Made by a program: the position numbers and the translations under genes
Shown: piece by piece, positions 6,921 through 13,876 of the stretch
Layout of the letters: every line of letters starts with the position of its first letter
Position numbering within the stretch: the stretch's first letter is position 1
Notes under the pieces: generated by a model
Told to the model about the DNA's origin: nothing
Database searches by the model: none
What the model saw: the letters and a program-made list of their open reading frames with translations, nothing else
IMG/VR virus record: IMGVR_UViG_3300008117_000071
Span: 1-48,082 of that record
From: a virus
Strand: one strand, 5' to 3'
Length of the DNA: 48,082 nucleotides

Positions 6921-7399
6921 CTCATATCGGTATTGCGAAAGTCTTGATTGTTTGCATTTGCATCAATCATCTTGCAGCACTTTCGGCAAGTCGTTGCGGA
7001 TTCCCCCTTGTTTGCACTCGCAATATCCTGCGGAAGTGAAAAATAGAAGAAAACATTGTCGGGGTCAATAGCATCTCCACAATGATCGCAGAAGTAGGTG
7101 TGCTTCTTCTCATTCTTGAAGCAATCCCATCCCCGTTCCTTTGCGACGATATGCGGATCATCGTATGAGGCATTGCAGAAATCTCGCCGTGCCGCATCAC
7201 GCTGCTCGACAAGTTGCTTGATCTCATTGCGAAGCGTATCATTGTCCCCTTCGACTCCCTCTGCCCATGCGGTAAGTTCATTCACCGTTTCGCGGAGATC
7301 ACGAATTTCATTCGCTGCCTCAACTAGATCGCTATTGCTGAGATTATGAAGCGGGGGCTTCAACATCAGGCGGTCGATGATGTCTTTATTTTCGTTCAT
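6917..7399 (-). CDS. GWDC-family paralogue C with zinc ribbon
   Basis: 160 residues. Residues 25-75 form a probable coiled coil, then EQRDAARRDFCN and AKERGWDCFKNEKK, the motif shared with the proteins at 3574 and 4062. Unlike them it continues into a Cys-rich tail (CDHCGD ... CRKCCK), a likely zinc ribbon. Its start is set by the promoter at 7400-7434. Its -10/-35-bearing neighbour downstream (6886-6920) overlaps its stop. Function unknown; a nucleic-acid or protein-binding role is plausible from the zinc ribbon. Confidence 0.75.
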   Translation of the reverse strand: MNENKDIIDRLMLKPPLHNLSNSDLVEAANEIRDLRETVNELTAWAEGVEGDNDTLRNEIKQLVEQRDAARRDFCNASYDDPHIVAKERGWDCFKNEKKHTYFCDHCGDAIDPDNVFFYFSLPQDIASANKGESATTCRKCCKMIDANANNQDFRNTDMS

Positions 7400-7434
7400 T
7401 GTGGCATCTTATCAGGTATCATTACTGTTGTCAA
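7400..7434 (-). promoter_or_regulatory. Sigma70-like promoter, leaderless geometry
   Basis: TTGACA (7429-7434), 17-bp spacer, TAAGAT (7406-7411), 6 nt to the ATG at 7399. Confidence 0.75.
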
Positions 7435-7771
7435 GTGCAGATGTTTCGTATGCAAATGTGTATGACAAACCATAATTTTCCTTAATCCAATGGACTAAGT
7501 ACTTTGAAGACGACAGATTAATTTGAATGTGGTTTAATCCGTTTTCTGTAAGCAAATTCCAAATCTTGCGACTGTAGTCCATTGAGTAATCTTTACCGCT
7601 GATAATACACAAAAGATTATCATCCATATCGGTAATGGTAAACCAATGACTTACTTGGCGATAATTTTTGTCATACCTCAAGATGTATGCAGTTTTGCTC
7701 TCATCATTGATGAGAAACAAAAAAGTATAACATGAGGAATTATTCTGAGCCAAGCAATAGATTTTGTTCAT
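7412..7771 (-). CDS. Hypothetical protein, RK-W domain
   Basis: 119 residues. The ATG at 7771 has AAGGAGTG upstream; the frame to 7807 overlaps the previous gene without a start signal. YSRKIWNLLTENGL resembles a segment of the protein at 4642-4926. Third gene of the operon starting at 8233; its 3' end carries the promoter for 7399. Function unknown. Confidence 0.75.
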   Translation of the reverse strand: MNKIYCLAQNNSSCYTFLFLINDESKTAYILRYDKNYRQVSHWFTITDMDDNLLCIISGKDYSMDYSRKIWNLLTENGLNHIQINLSSSKYLVHWIKENYGLSYTFAYETSALDNSNDT

Positions 7772-7803
7772 TTTTTCACTCCTTCGATTTGCTTGGACGA
7801 TTG

Positions 7804-8088
7804 TCAATCGTCGGCATATTCTTCATCGTCAAGTTCGCTCTCGCAAAAAATTTCATCGACATTGGTCGAACCACCAACCCAACGATTCAAATCTTCGCAA
7901 ACCATGTTGAAGAAATCTTCAGGGGTCTGTTCTGTAATCTCTGTGGTAATCGTAAAAGAAATATGATCGCCATATTCCTCAATGTTGTCGGGTTCAATCC
8001 CGTACATCGTGCGGCACTCATCGAACAAATTCTCTAGGTTCTTTGGTGCGGGAAACATACTCAATGCTCCAGTATAAAGATCACTCAT
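7804..8088 (-). CDS. Hypothetical acidic protein
   Basis: 94 residues, strongly acidic C-terminus (ELDDEEYADD). Two possible starts, 8088 (GGTGA at 6-7 nt) and 8100, differ by four codons. It overlaps the end of the upstream gene. Middle gene of the 8233-7412 operon. Function unknown. Confidence 0.7.
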   Translation of the reverse strand: MSDLYTGALSMFPAPKNLENLFDECRTMYGIEPDNIEEYGDHISFTITTEITEQTPEDFFNMVCEDLNRWVGGSTNVDEIFCESELDDEEYADD

Positions 8089-8233
8089 TGATTTCACCAT
8101 TCATCCTTTCTTCGTGAAGAACATCCTCAAGACGCATAATCAAACTAGTCCAATCCTGCTCTCCACGATTAGTCTCTTCACGCAGAAGATTAATCGTGTG
8201 TTCAAGACGAACAACAAATGGAACTGTATTCAT
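8081..8233 (-). CDS. Hypothetical 50-residue protein
   Basis: 50 residues, helical with Arg/Glu-rich heptads (RLEHTINLLREETNRGEQDW). The promoter just upstream fixes the ATG at 8233; the longer frame to 8344 only translates the previous gene and the promoter. First gene of a three-gene operon. Function unknown. Confidence 0.7.
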   Translation of the reverse strand: MNTVPFVVRLEHTINLLREETNRGEQDWTSLIMRLEDVLHEERMNGEINE

Positions 8234-8268
8234 GGGCGTAGTATAGCAAGGCCCATTAAAGTTGTCAA
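8234..8268 (-). promoter_or_regulatory. Sigma70-like promoter, leaderless geometry
   Basis: TTGACA (8263-8268), 17-bp spacer, TATACT (8240-8245), 6 nt to the ATG at 8233. The -35 overlaps the stop of the upstream gene. Confidence 0.85.
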
Positions 8269-8708
8269 GGCTCAGAATCGATCTCCTTGAGAATCGCCAT
8301 GATCTCTGAATTTTGTTCAGAGATTTTCTTGGATGCATTGACAATCAATCGAACATCATCAATTGTGATGTTATGCTCTTCGTCATTCCAAAGCCTTTTA
8401 GCGAATTCATCAAGTCTCTCACACATCTTTTCCGCCGAAATAAATTCAGCGAGTCCGATAATTGTCAGATGAATTGATGGATCAATAACACCATCAATCT
8501 TGACATCGAAAGCAAAATCAACCTCTCCATCTCCAATCACCTTATTGGTGAATTCGATGTTTTCGGTATTAAACTTACTTTCAAGTTCGTTGCGAACGAA
8601 AAAGAAGGAAAGTTCCTTCGTATCAAACCTATCGTTAATGACGCACTCATTGTTGATGTGCAACTTAACGGTATAAATGAATTCGGGTAGTGGAAGTGGA
8701 AGTTTCAT
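8265..8708 (-). CDS. Hypothetical protein
   Basis: 147 residues, acidic, beta-rich N-terminal two thirds and helical C-terminus. No recognisable motif. Single-gene unit with its own promoter (8709-8743). Function unknown. Confidence 0.75.
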   Translation of the reverse strand: MKLPLPLPEFIYTVKLHINNECVINDRFDTKELSFFFVRNELESKFNTENIEFTNKVIGDGEVDFAFDVKIDGVIDPSIHLTIIGLAEFISAEKMCERLDEFAKRLWNDEEHNITIDDVRLIVNASKKISEQNSEIMAILKEIDSEP

Positions 8709-8743
8709 ATCGAAAGTATATCACTTGTTAATTTATCTGTCAA
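8709..8743 (-). promoter_or_regulatory. Sigma70-like promoter, leaderless geometry
   Basis: TTGACA (8738-8743), 17-bp spacer, TATACT (8715-8720), 6 nt to the ATG at 8708. Confidence 0.85.
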
Positions 8744-9057
8744 TCGTTCAGACCAAGTTCTTCGTCCAATTCAGAAAGTCTATCTAAATGAATATTCTGC
8801 TTCCTATGCTTCTTTGCATAAGATTCATAATTCATTTTAATTTCCTCAAAGTCAATAACTGGAAGACTCATCGCAATCAGTCTGTTATTGATTTCAGATT
8901 TAATCTCTTCTATATTCCCACCAATCTCCAAGTTTGGGCTTGACGATAGAATTGGAAGATTATCATCATCATAATAAACTTCACGAATCGTGATATATCC
9001 ATCCTCATTTACTAGACGAAGATTCCAAGTGCAAATTGGTACTGACATTTCACTCAT
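8740..9057 (-). CDS. Hypothetical protein
   Basis: 105 residues, beta-rich N-terminus, helical acidic C-terminus. It starts TAATG on the stop of the upstream gene (start 9057; Met4 at 9048 is also possible). Last gene of the operon starting at 9883. Function unknown. Confidence 0.7.
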   Translation of the reverse strand: MSEMSVPICTWNLRLVNEDGYITIREVYYDDDNLPILSSSPNLEIGGNIEEIKSEINNRLIAMSLPVIDFEEIKMNYESYAKKHRKQNIHLDRLSELDEELGLND

Positions 9058-9266
9058 TACCTACCCCTTGAATATTCACGGTCAAGTCTACGAATGTTTT
9101 CGCTACCGTGAGCAACGAACAACTCTCCCGCCGTCTTATGAGAAAAGATTATACGACATCTAGTTGGTGGAATATGTGTATCCACGCAATCGACACAATA
9201 TTCAGTATCGGGAAAAAATTCAAGCCTTGACTCAGAAATTTGATTTCCACAATCAATACACTTCAT
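9057..9266 (-). CDS. Zinc-finger (DksA/TraR-like) protein
   Basis: 69 residues starting MKCIDCGNQISESRLEFFP, then YCVDCVDTH: a CxxC...CxxC finger of the kind seen in DksA/TraR-type proteins (rRLea.P....Cv.C), though the N-terminal coiled coil of DksA is missing. The site GAGGGAG lies 8 nt before the ATG, and its first bases overlap the stop of the upstream membrane protein gene. Whether it touches RNA polymerase is not shown by the sequence. Confidence 0.75.
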   Translation of the reverse strand: MKCIDCGNQISESRLEFFPDTEYCVDCVDTHIPPTRCRIIFSHKTAGELFVAHGSENIRRLDREYSRGR

Positions 9267-9433
9267 TCAAAAATCTCCCTCAAGCCCATAATAAGCAACA
9301 AAAAAAAAGAGAACAAAACCAAACCAACCCAAAATCCTGCCATTCCAAATGTTTCATAAATGAAGTAAAACATTAGAAATGTAACAAGAAAAGAAAGAAA
9401 AACCACAATTAAATCTTTAGTTGACTGCTGCAT
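9263..9433 (-). CDS. Small two-segment membrane protein
   Basis: 56 residues, not in a longer frame: residues 7-25 and 34-51 are strongly hydrophobic (VVFLSFLVTFLMFYF and GFWVGLVLFSFFLLLI). The ATG overlaps the stop of the upstream gene (TAATG) and its own stop overlaps the next start (ATGA), strong signs that it is a real operon member. Its coding strand contains a run of nine T at 9300-9308, a possible slippage site. Function unknown. Confidence 0.75.
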   Translation of the reverse strand: MQQSTKDLIVVFLSFLVTFLMFYFIYETFGMAGFWVGLVLFSFFLLLIMGLREIFE

Positions 9434-9711
9434 TACTTATCATCCTCATAGGTTTCGTCATCATCCTCATCATCCTCGTAAATATCCTCGTATTGATCGA
9501 ACGAATTCTCAATATCAATGTATTTATCAAGTTTCTGAGCCATGAAATCAATCTCAATGAGAGTATCCTGATAATTCAGCAGCCGAGAAATAATTTCTTG
9601 AATCACATCATGTGCAAATATATCGCCATCCACCTTTAACTGGTTGGCGATAATATCTGCTTGAACTGCTAGATTTTCGTTATTCAAGTGTTTTGGATTA
9701 CTTTCGTCCAT
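9433..9711 (-). CDS. Hypothetical acidic protein
   Basis: 92 residues ending in a long Asp/Glu/Tyr tail (DQYEDIYEDDEDDDETYEDD). It overlaps the end of the upstream gene. Second gene of the operon 9883-8740. Function unknown. Confidence 0.75.
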   Translation of the reverse strand: MDESNPKHLNNENLAVQADIIANQLKVDGDIFAHDVIQEIISRLLNYQDTLIEIDFMAQKLDKYIDIENSFDQYEDIYEDDEDDDETYEDDK

Positions 9712-9883
9712 TTGCCTTTTCCTTAATCATAGAACAAACAATGTCGTAACGATAGCAGATTTCCTCTACGATCTCTGCATAGTCTTCATTGTCGCTGTTC
9801 TGAAGAAATGTGATAACCTCATTGCACTTGTCAATGAGTAGACAATCTGAATACATTTCGGGGTCAGGAATAAAGTCAGGCAT
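9698..9883 (-). CDS. Hypothetical small protein
   Basis: 61 residues from the ATG at 9883, with several Cys and acidic residues. The promoter 6 nt upstream decides the start. First gene of a five-gene operon. Function unknown. Confidence 0.7.
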   Translation of the reverse strand: MPDFIPDPEMYSDCLLIDKCNEVITFLQNSDNEDYAEIVEEICYRYDIVCSMIKEKANGRK

Positions 9884-9918
9884 AGTCGGATTATACATCA
9901 TCTGCGATTTGTTGTCAA
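9884..9918 (-). promoter_or_regulatory. Sigma70-like promoter, leaderless, back-to-back with the next
   Basis: TTGACA (9913-9918), 17-bp spacer, TATAAT (9890-9895), 6 nt to the ATG at 9883. Its -35 is only 3 nt from the -35 of the divergent promoter at 9922. Confidence 0.85.
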
Positions 9919-9921
9919 GGC

Positions 9922-9956
9922 TTGACACTCAATTTCATACCTGATACAATCGTGAT
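9922..9956 (+). promoter_or_regulatory. Sigma70-like promoter, leaderless geometry
   Basis: TTGACA 9922-9927, 17-bp spacer, TACAAT 9945-9950, 6 nt to the ATG at 9957. Confidence 0.85.
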
Positions 9957-10262
9957 ATGGAATTGCACTATTACGATAACATTCTTGTTACGGTTTACGA
10001 TAATCCATTTGAAGGTGAAAACGCATCTGAAATTATCATTCGCAACAGTTATCTTGTAAGTACCGACAATTACGATTCTGATAAGATTTTTTCAGAGTTT
10101 GAATTTTACTCCAATGGTGAGTATGGGGACGATGAAGAATTTATGAGTGATCTATTTGATGGTCTTAGGGAAGAAGCATTTTGCAATGGTTTGTTTTATG
10201 ATGCTTTGATTCAATCTAAAGTAATGACGCACGAAGATATCTACGGTGTAGGTGGAGATTAA
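9957..10262 (+). CDS. Hypothetical acidic protein
   Basis: 101 residues, acidic, Tyr/Phe/Asp-rich, no motif. A single-gene plus-strand unit between minus-strand operons, with a leaderless-type promoter and a terminator at 10297. Function unknown. Confidence 0.75.
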   Translation: MELHYYDNILVTVYDNPFEGENASEIIIRNSYLVSTDNYDSDKIFSEFEFYSNGEYGDDEEFMSDLFDGLREEAFCNGLFYDALIQSKVMTHEDIYGVGGD

Positions 10263-10296
10263 TCTCCATCTTTTTTTTTTCATTATAAAATAAAAA

Positions 10297-10327
10297 AAAG
10301 ACGATTTGGATTTCCCAAATCGTCTTT
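10297..10327. terminator. Bidirectional terminator
   Basis: Arms 10297-10309 and 10315-10327 (13 bp, perfect), with A/T runs on both sides, between the convergent genes ending at 10262 and 10347. Confidence 0.9.
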
Positions 10328-10346
10328 GCTCATGTAGAGCATTTGG

Positions 10347-10556
10347 TTAACTTGCGTAGATTACATACCAATCCTGATCCGATGTATCCTGATTATACAG
10401 CCTGACGAAATCCTCCTTGGTTTCAAGATCGGAGACGAAAAAAACATTCTCACCATTGTCCTCGCATGGATCACCACCCAAACAAATGTTTACCCAAAGG
10501 GTTTCGGTTGGATCGTCCTTGTAGGCAATTTCACAAACAAGAATCTTGCTGCTCAT
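10347..10556 (-). CDS. Hypothetical small acidic protein
   Basis: 69 residues, beta-rich and acidic, no motif. Single-gene unit with its own promoter. Function unknown. Confidence 0.75.
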   Translation of the reverse strand: MSSKILVCEIAYKDDPTETLWVNICLGGDPCEDNGENVFFVSDLETKEDFVRLYNQDTSDQDWYVIYAS

Positions 10557-10591
10557 ATAGGCATTCTACCTACTGCATAATTTTCTGTCAA
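10557..10591 (-). promoter_or_regulatory. Sigma70-like promoter, leaderless geometry
   Basis: TTGACA (10586-10591), 17-bp spacer, TAGAAT (10563-10568), 6 nt to the ATG at 10556. Confidence 0.85.
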
Positions 10592-10595
10592 GGAA

Positions 10596-10928
10596 CTACT
10601 TCTTCTTCTTTACCTTAGAATTCTTGATGATCTTGTCAAGTCCGATGTAATCATCGCCAAAGTAAAATTCATGATCATTTGCAGACATATTTGTCTTATT
10701 GATCCAAGAATTAATGTCTTGCAAATTAATTGAAGTTTCCTCAATCTCGACATTTCCGTCATCGGGGAAAGTAAATGTCATCTCTTCCATTTCCATTAGA
10801 ACATCTTCATAAGTTGAAGTCTTCTTTACTGGAAAGATAACACTTACACGAACCATCTTCAAATCGTCAATAGTTGGATTGACAATTTCCTTCTTTGTGA
10901 TCTCTTTATTCATCTTCTTAAAGTTCAT
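10596..10928 (-). CDS. Hypothetical protein
   Basis: 110 residues ending in a Lys-rich tail. The ATG at 10928 follows the stop of the 10934 gene by a few bases; another ATG at residue 6 (10913) with AAGAAG upstream is possible. Second gene of the 11242 unit. Function unknown. Confidence 0.65.
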   Translation of the reverse strand: MNFKKMNKEITKKEIVNPTIDDLKMVRVSVIFPVKKTSTYEDVLMEMEEMTFTFPDDGNVEIEETSINLQDINSWINKTNMSANDHEFYFGDDYIGLDKIIKNSKVKKKK

Positions 10929-10933
10929 AATAT

Positions 10934-11242
10934 TTAATATCGCATTCTTTTGTTTAGGGGAATACAATGAGCCTCGTAAATTTTCTCAAAAAATTTATTT
11001 GGATCGAATGTATCACGAATTACTTTGTACTCTGAATATGTAATATCAAATTCTTCGATTGGTTCTTTATTTGAATTGAGCCTAAGATCGAATAATTCGT
11101 AGTCTGTAATGTTAATATCTACAAATGTATCTCTTGGAATTAATTCATAGGTAATTGCTGCTTTTGCTTCTCCATTGTAAATCTTTTGGTTGTCGAATTT
11201 GACGGGATTTATCTTGAAGTTTTCACTAATAAACTCAAACAC
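10934..11242 (-). CDS. Hypothetical protein, GTG start
   Basis: 102 residues, beta-rich, no motif. The first codon is GTG, 7 nt after a TATACT box, so this looks like a leaderless GTG start. First gene of a two-gene unit. Function unknown. Confidence 0.7.
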   Translation of the reverse strand: MFEFISENFKINPVKFDNQKIYNGEAKAAITYELIPRDTFVDINITDYELFDLRLNSNKEPIEEFDITYSEYKVIRDTFDPNKFFEKIYEAHCIPLNKRMRY

Positions 11243-11278
11243 TTGACATAGTATACCAAGAAGATTAAGTCAAGTCAA
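11243..11278 (-). promoter_or_regulatory. Sigma70-like promoter, leaderless geometry
   Basis: TTGACT (11273-11278), 17-bp spacer, TATACT (11250-11255), 7 nt to the GTG at 11242. Confidence 0.75.
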
Positions 11279-11478
11279 CTCTTGCTTCCATAAAATATTT
11301 TGTTTATTCTATCCAACAATCTAGGAACATATTCATTTGGCGATTCATTCTTTTTTGGTTCGACTGAATCATCTTTGATATCACCCGCGATATTTTTATT
11401 ATATGAAAGCCAACCCTTGTTGAATTTCTCTTCTCTGATTGATTTAATCAATTTTTTGAATTGTTTTTTGCAGCGCAT
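11275..11478 (-). CDS. Small basic protein under a late promoter
   Basis: 67 residues, Lys-rich (MRCKKQFKKLIKSIREEKF at the start). TATAAATA lies exactly 5 nt before the ATG, so it is a late gene with a probable leaderless message, unlike the early-type genes around it. A virion-internal role is possible from charge and timing. Function unknown. Confidence 0.7.
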   Translation of the reverse strand: MRCKKQFKKLIKSIREEKFNKGWLSYNKNIAGDIKDDSVEPKKNESPNEYVPRLLDRINKIFYGSKS

Positions 11479-11491
11479 GATAGTATTTATA
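11479..11491 (-). promoter_or_regulatory. T4-type late promoter, leaderless geometry
   Basis: TATAAATA on the minus strand (11484-11491), then CTATC and the ATG at 11478. The T4 late box spans about -13 to -6, so +1 coincides with the ATG. Confidence 0.7.
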
Positions 11492-11525
11492 AAGATGGGA
11501 ATGGTTTTTAGCCATTCCCATCTTT
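11491..11525 (-). terminator. Hairpin after the VWA gene
   Basis: Arms 11491-11504 and 11512-11525 (14 bp, perfect) just beyond the stop at 11527. Its distal edge touches the late promoter of the next gene. Confidence 0.75.
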
Positions 11526-11526
11526 A

Positions 11527-13737
11527 TTATTCAACTGCAATGAGATCGATGAATCGATTCAGCATGACACGGGAAGAAATCTTCTTGTTCATTGCCTTGA
11601 CAAATGCAGTACGAATCGAATGATTTGTCTTCTTATCCTTGACTACATCTGAGATATTAACATCCTCAACCTCAGAATTTCCACGAAGAATAAACAGTTC
11701 GGCATAAGAATGATGCTTTGGATCGGCACAAGCAAATCCCTCATCTTGGAACATCTTATTCTGCTTCAGAAGATAATCATTGGACGAGTTGTAGAAGAAA
11801 CGATTAAGGGTAGAACCACTAATTTCTCCGCGAGAACGCCGCCCATCAAGATAAATTCCAATCGCACGACAATTGCAGATGCCTTGGAACATTTCAATAA
11901 GACAATCGGTTGTGTTCTTATTCAGCGGCATATCGTAAACATAACGATCACGAATAAGAGTAGAGAGTCGCCCATAAGTCGATCCATAAATCCACGAACC
12001 ATTTGACTCACCATCCGTAAGGAATACGGTATGAACAATGTCAAGATTCTTTTCCTTCTTGAACATAGGAACAATATCCATAGCCGCAATAATTGCTTCG
12101 TTCAGAGGAGTTCCCGAAAGACCCATATAGCGTGGAACATGAGTATAATAACTGGAACTATTATATCCACGCGAACCCTGATTGATGATCGCAAAAAGAT
12201 TGGTCATCATTTCATTGAATTCGGTTCCACTCATATTGTCATTCAACAATTCAAGCAGACTGAAATCTGAGAAATTCTGCTCATTGTTGGGGAAGTTCCA
12301 ACAGATTGAAGTTCCACCATCACGAATCATATCCCAATGTTCGTCAACAAGAAGCGAAGAGAAGGCATAAACCTTGTACGGAATATTCATCTTTCGGCAG
12401 AAGAAAACAATTTGGAACATCTGCTTAAGAGTATCATCAAGGATCGGGGCCATGCTGCCTGACCAATCCATAAAGAATACAAGACCGTGAGACTTTCCAC
12501 GCTTTACGGTCTTCATACGGAGGAAGATATCATCCGTAAACTTGTAATTAACGAGAGAATCAAGATCAATAATACCCGTCTTGCTCGTAGTTCCACGGGC
12601 CGAATCCTTCGCGGCCTTCTTCATCATAAACTGCTTGACGAGAATGCCAACCGAATTATTTGAAGAATTCTTGAACGAGATGAAATCCTTTTCCGCATCA
12701 TTGTACTGAGTTGGAGTTACAGACCTAGAAATCCTGAAATCGTCAAGAATTCGCTTGTAACCAACAATCGTCTTGTCGAGATTTGTCTTCGGAATGATAT
12801 TCTGATGACTTACCTTATTCTTATCAATCAGAGAATCCTGCATCGAAGTAAACTTCTTCTGAGTCATGCACTCAGAAGGCATCTTTCCCTGATAATGCTC
12901 AGGAGTCGCATGGGGATCATTCTTGATTCCTTCAGTCTTAACAGAATCCTCTTCCTTATCCTTTTCACCCTCACCGCCTTCGGAACTCGACTTACCCTTG
13001 AAGTCGCCATCAATATCTTCGGAGATCTTAACCTTCACCGAATTACCAGTATCATCATCCTTATTCCCATAACCAATGTCGCCATCAATCCCATCAATCT
13101 TTTCGGGAGTGGGGGGAGTGATCTTAGAATAAGCCCAAATATCCTTGACGATCTCGACAACATCATCGAAAGTAATTGCCTTCGCAATACGATCAATAAA
13201 ATTCTGCTCGTCATCATTGAACTTGATCGGCTTGGGAAGAATTCCACCAATCTTGAAATAAAGATTGATGCGGTCGATCAGAGACATTTCATCAATATTC
13301 TTCCCATCGGTTCCGAAGAAATTCTTATCGTAGAGTTCCTGATATCCGATGCGATAATCACGACCGATACCACAAAACTTTTCCTTCATCAGTCGATCAA
13401 TACGGGCATCCTCAACTGCATTGAGATAATCGAATGCAATATGAGAACCATTCGGCCCACCGATCTTATCAGCCGCCACACCATATCCACCCTTAATCAC
13501 GGAATCCTCATCCGTACTAGTATAAGGAGTGAACAGAGCATGACCAACCTCATGGGCGACAAGCATATCGTAGAGTTCGTTCGACATCTCATCCTTGAAG
13601 ATGGGAAGGGTCAGAACACGATTGCGAATATCGAACATTGCAGTATGCGCCTGATGCGAGTGGCGCACAATAATGTTCTCGCAAGCAAGCACCTTGGCAA
13701 GAACTGACTTGGATTCTCGATTTACGGTATTCTGCAT
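11527..13737 (-). CDS. CobT-like VWA protein with HExxH domain
   Basis: 736 residues from the ATG at 13737. The N-terminal part contains AHEVGHALFTP (HExxH at residues 62-66), a zinc-metallopeptidase signature. The middle is acidic and Lys/Glu/Asp-rich. The C-terminal part is a von Willebrand A domain with a MIDAS motif (DWSGSM at about residue 423, SGTPLNEA, then FLTDGES). This layout matches the CobT-like proteins of T4-type marine phages, usually paired with a CobS-like AAA+ ATPase. Here that partner is divergently transcribed from 13877. By analogy with MoxR-VWA pairs, the VWA protein probably presents substrates to the ATPase; a real role in cobalt insertion is unlikely. Peptidase activity is inferred only from HExxH. 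Confidence 0.85.
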   Translation of the reverse strand: MQNTVNRESKSVLAKVLACENIIVRHSHQAHTAMFDIRNRVLTLPIFKDEMSNELYDMLVAHEVGHALFTPYTSTDEDSVIKGGYGVAADKIGGPNGSHIAFDYLNAVEDARIDRLMKEKFCGIGRDYRIGYQELYDKNFFGTDGKNIDEMSLIDRINLYFKIGGILPKPIKFNDDEQNFIDRIAKAITFDDVVEIVKDIWAYSKITPPTPEKIDGIDGDIGYGNKDDDTGNSVKVKISEDIDGDFKGKSSSEGGEGEKDKEEDSVKTEGIKNDPHATPEHYQGKMPSECMTQKKFTSMQDSLIDKNKVSHQNIIPKTNLDKTIVGYKRILDDFRISRSVTPTQYNDAEKDFISFKNSSNNSVGILVKQFMMKKAAKDSARGTTSKTGIIDLDSLVNYKFTDDIFLRMKTVKRGKSHGLVFFMDWSGSMAPILDDTLKQMFQIVFFCRKMNIPYKVYAFSSLLVDEHWDMIRDGGTSICWNFPNNEQNFSDFSLLELLNDNMSGTEFNEMMTNLFAIINQGSRGYNSSSYYTHVPRYMGLSGTPLNEAIIAAMDIVPMFKKEKNLDIVHTVFLTDGESNGSWIYGSTYGRLSTLIRDRYVYDMPLNKNTTDCLIEMFQGICNCRAIGIYLDGRRSRGEISGSTLNRFFYNSSNDYLLKQNKMFQDEGFACADPKHHSYAELFILRGNSEVEDVNISDVVKDKKTNHSIRTAFVKAMNKKISSRVMLNRFIDLIAVE

Positions 13738-13773
13738 AGGGCGTAGTATACCATGTTCCGAAAGTTTGTGCAA
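13738..13773 (-). promoter_or_regulatory. Sigma70-like promoter, near-consensus, leaderless geometry
   Basis: TTGCAC (13768-13773), 17-bp spacer, TATACT (13745-13750), 7 nt to the ATG at 13737. The -35 is the weakest of the set. Confidence 0.65.
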
Positions 13774-13840
13774 GCCCTTGGCTCAAGATTATGGTGCGCT
13801 CGCAGTAACTTATCAATTTCCGATCTCATTGATCAACCCA

Positions 13841-13876
13841 TTGACTTGGTAAATGAGTTCGGTTACAATGCTCCGC
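13841..13876 (+). promoter_or_regulatory. Sigma70-like promoter, leaderless geometry
   Basis: TTGACT 13841-13846, 17-bp spacer, TACAAT 13864-13869, 7 nt to the ATG at 13877. It is divergent from the promoter of the VWA gene, with 67 bp between the two -35 boxes. Confidence 0.8.

Noticed and set aside
10266-10296. T-rich stretch as a separate terminator of the 9957 gene
   Set aside because: The T-run after the stop has no stem before it; the strong hairpin at 10297-10327 explains termination for both strands.
12805-13707. 300-residue open frame on the plus strand
   Set aside because: Antisense to the VWA/HExxH gene; Ile/Leu/Asn-rich with no motif or start signal.
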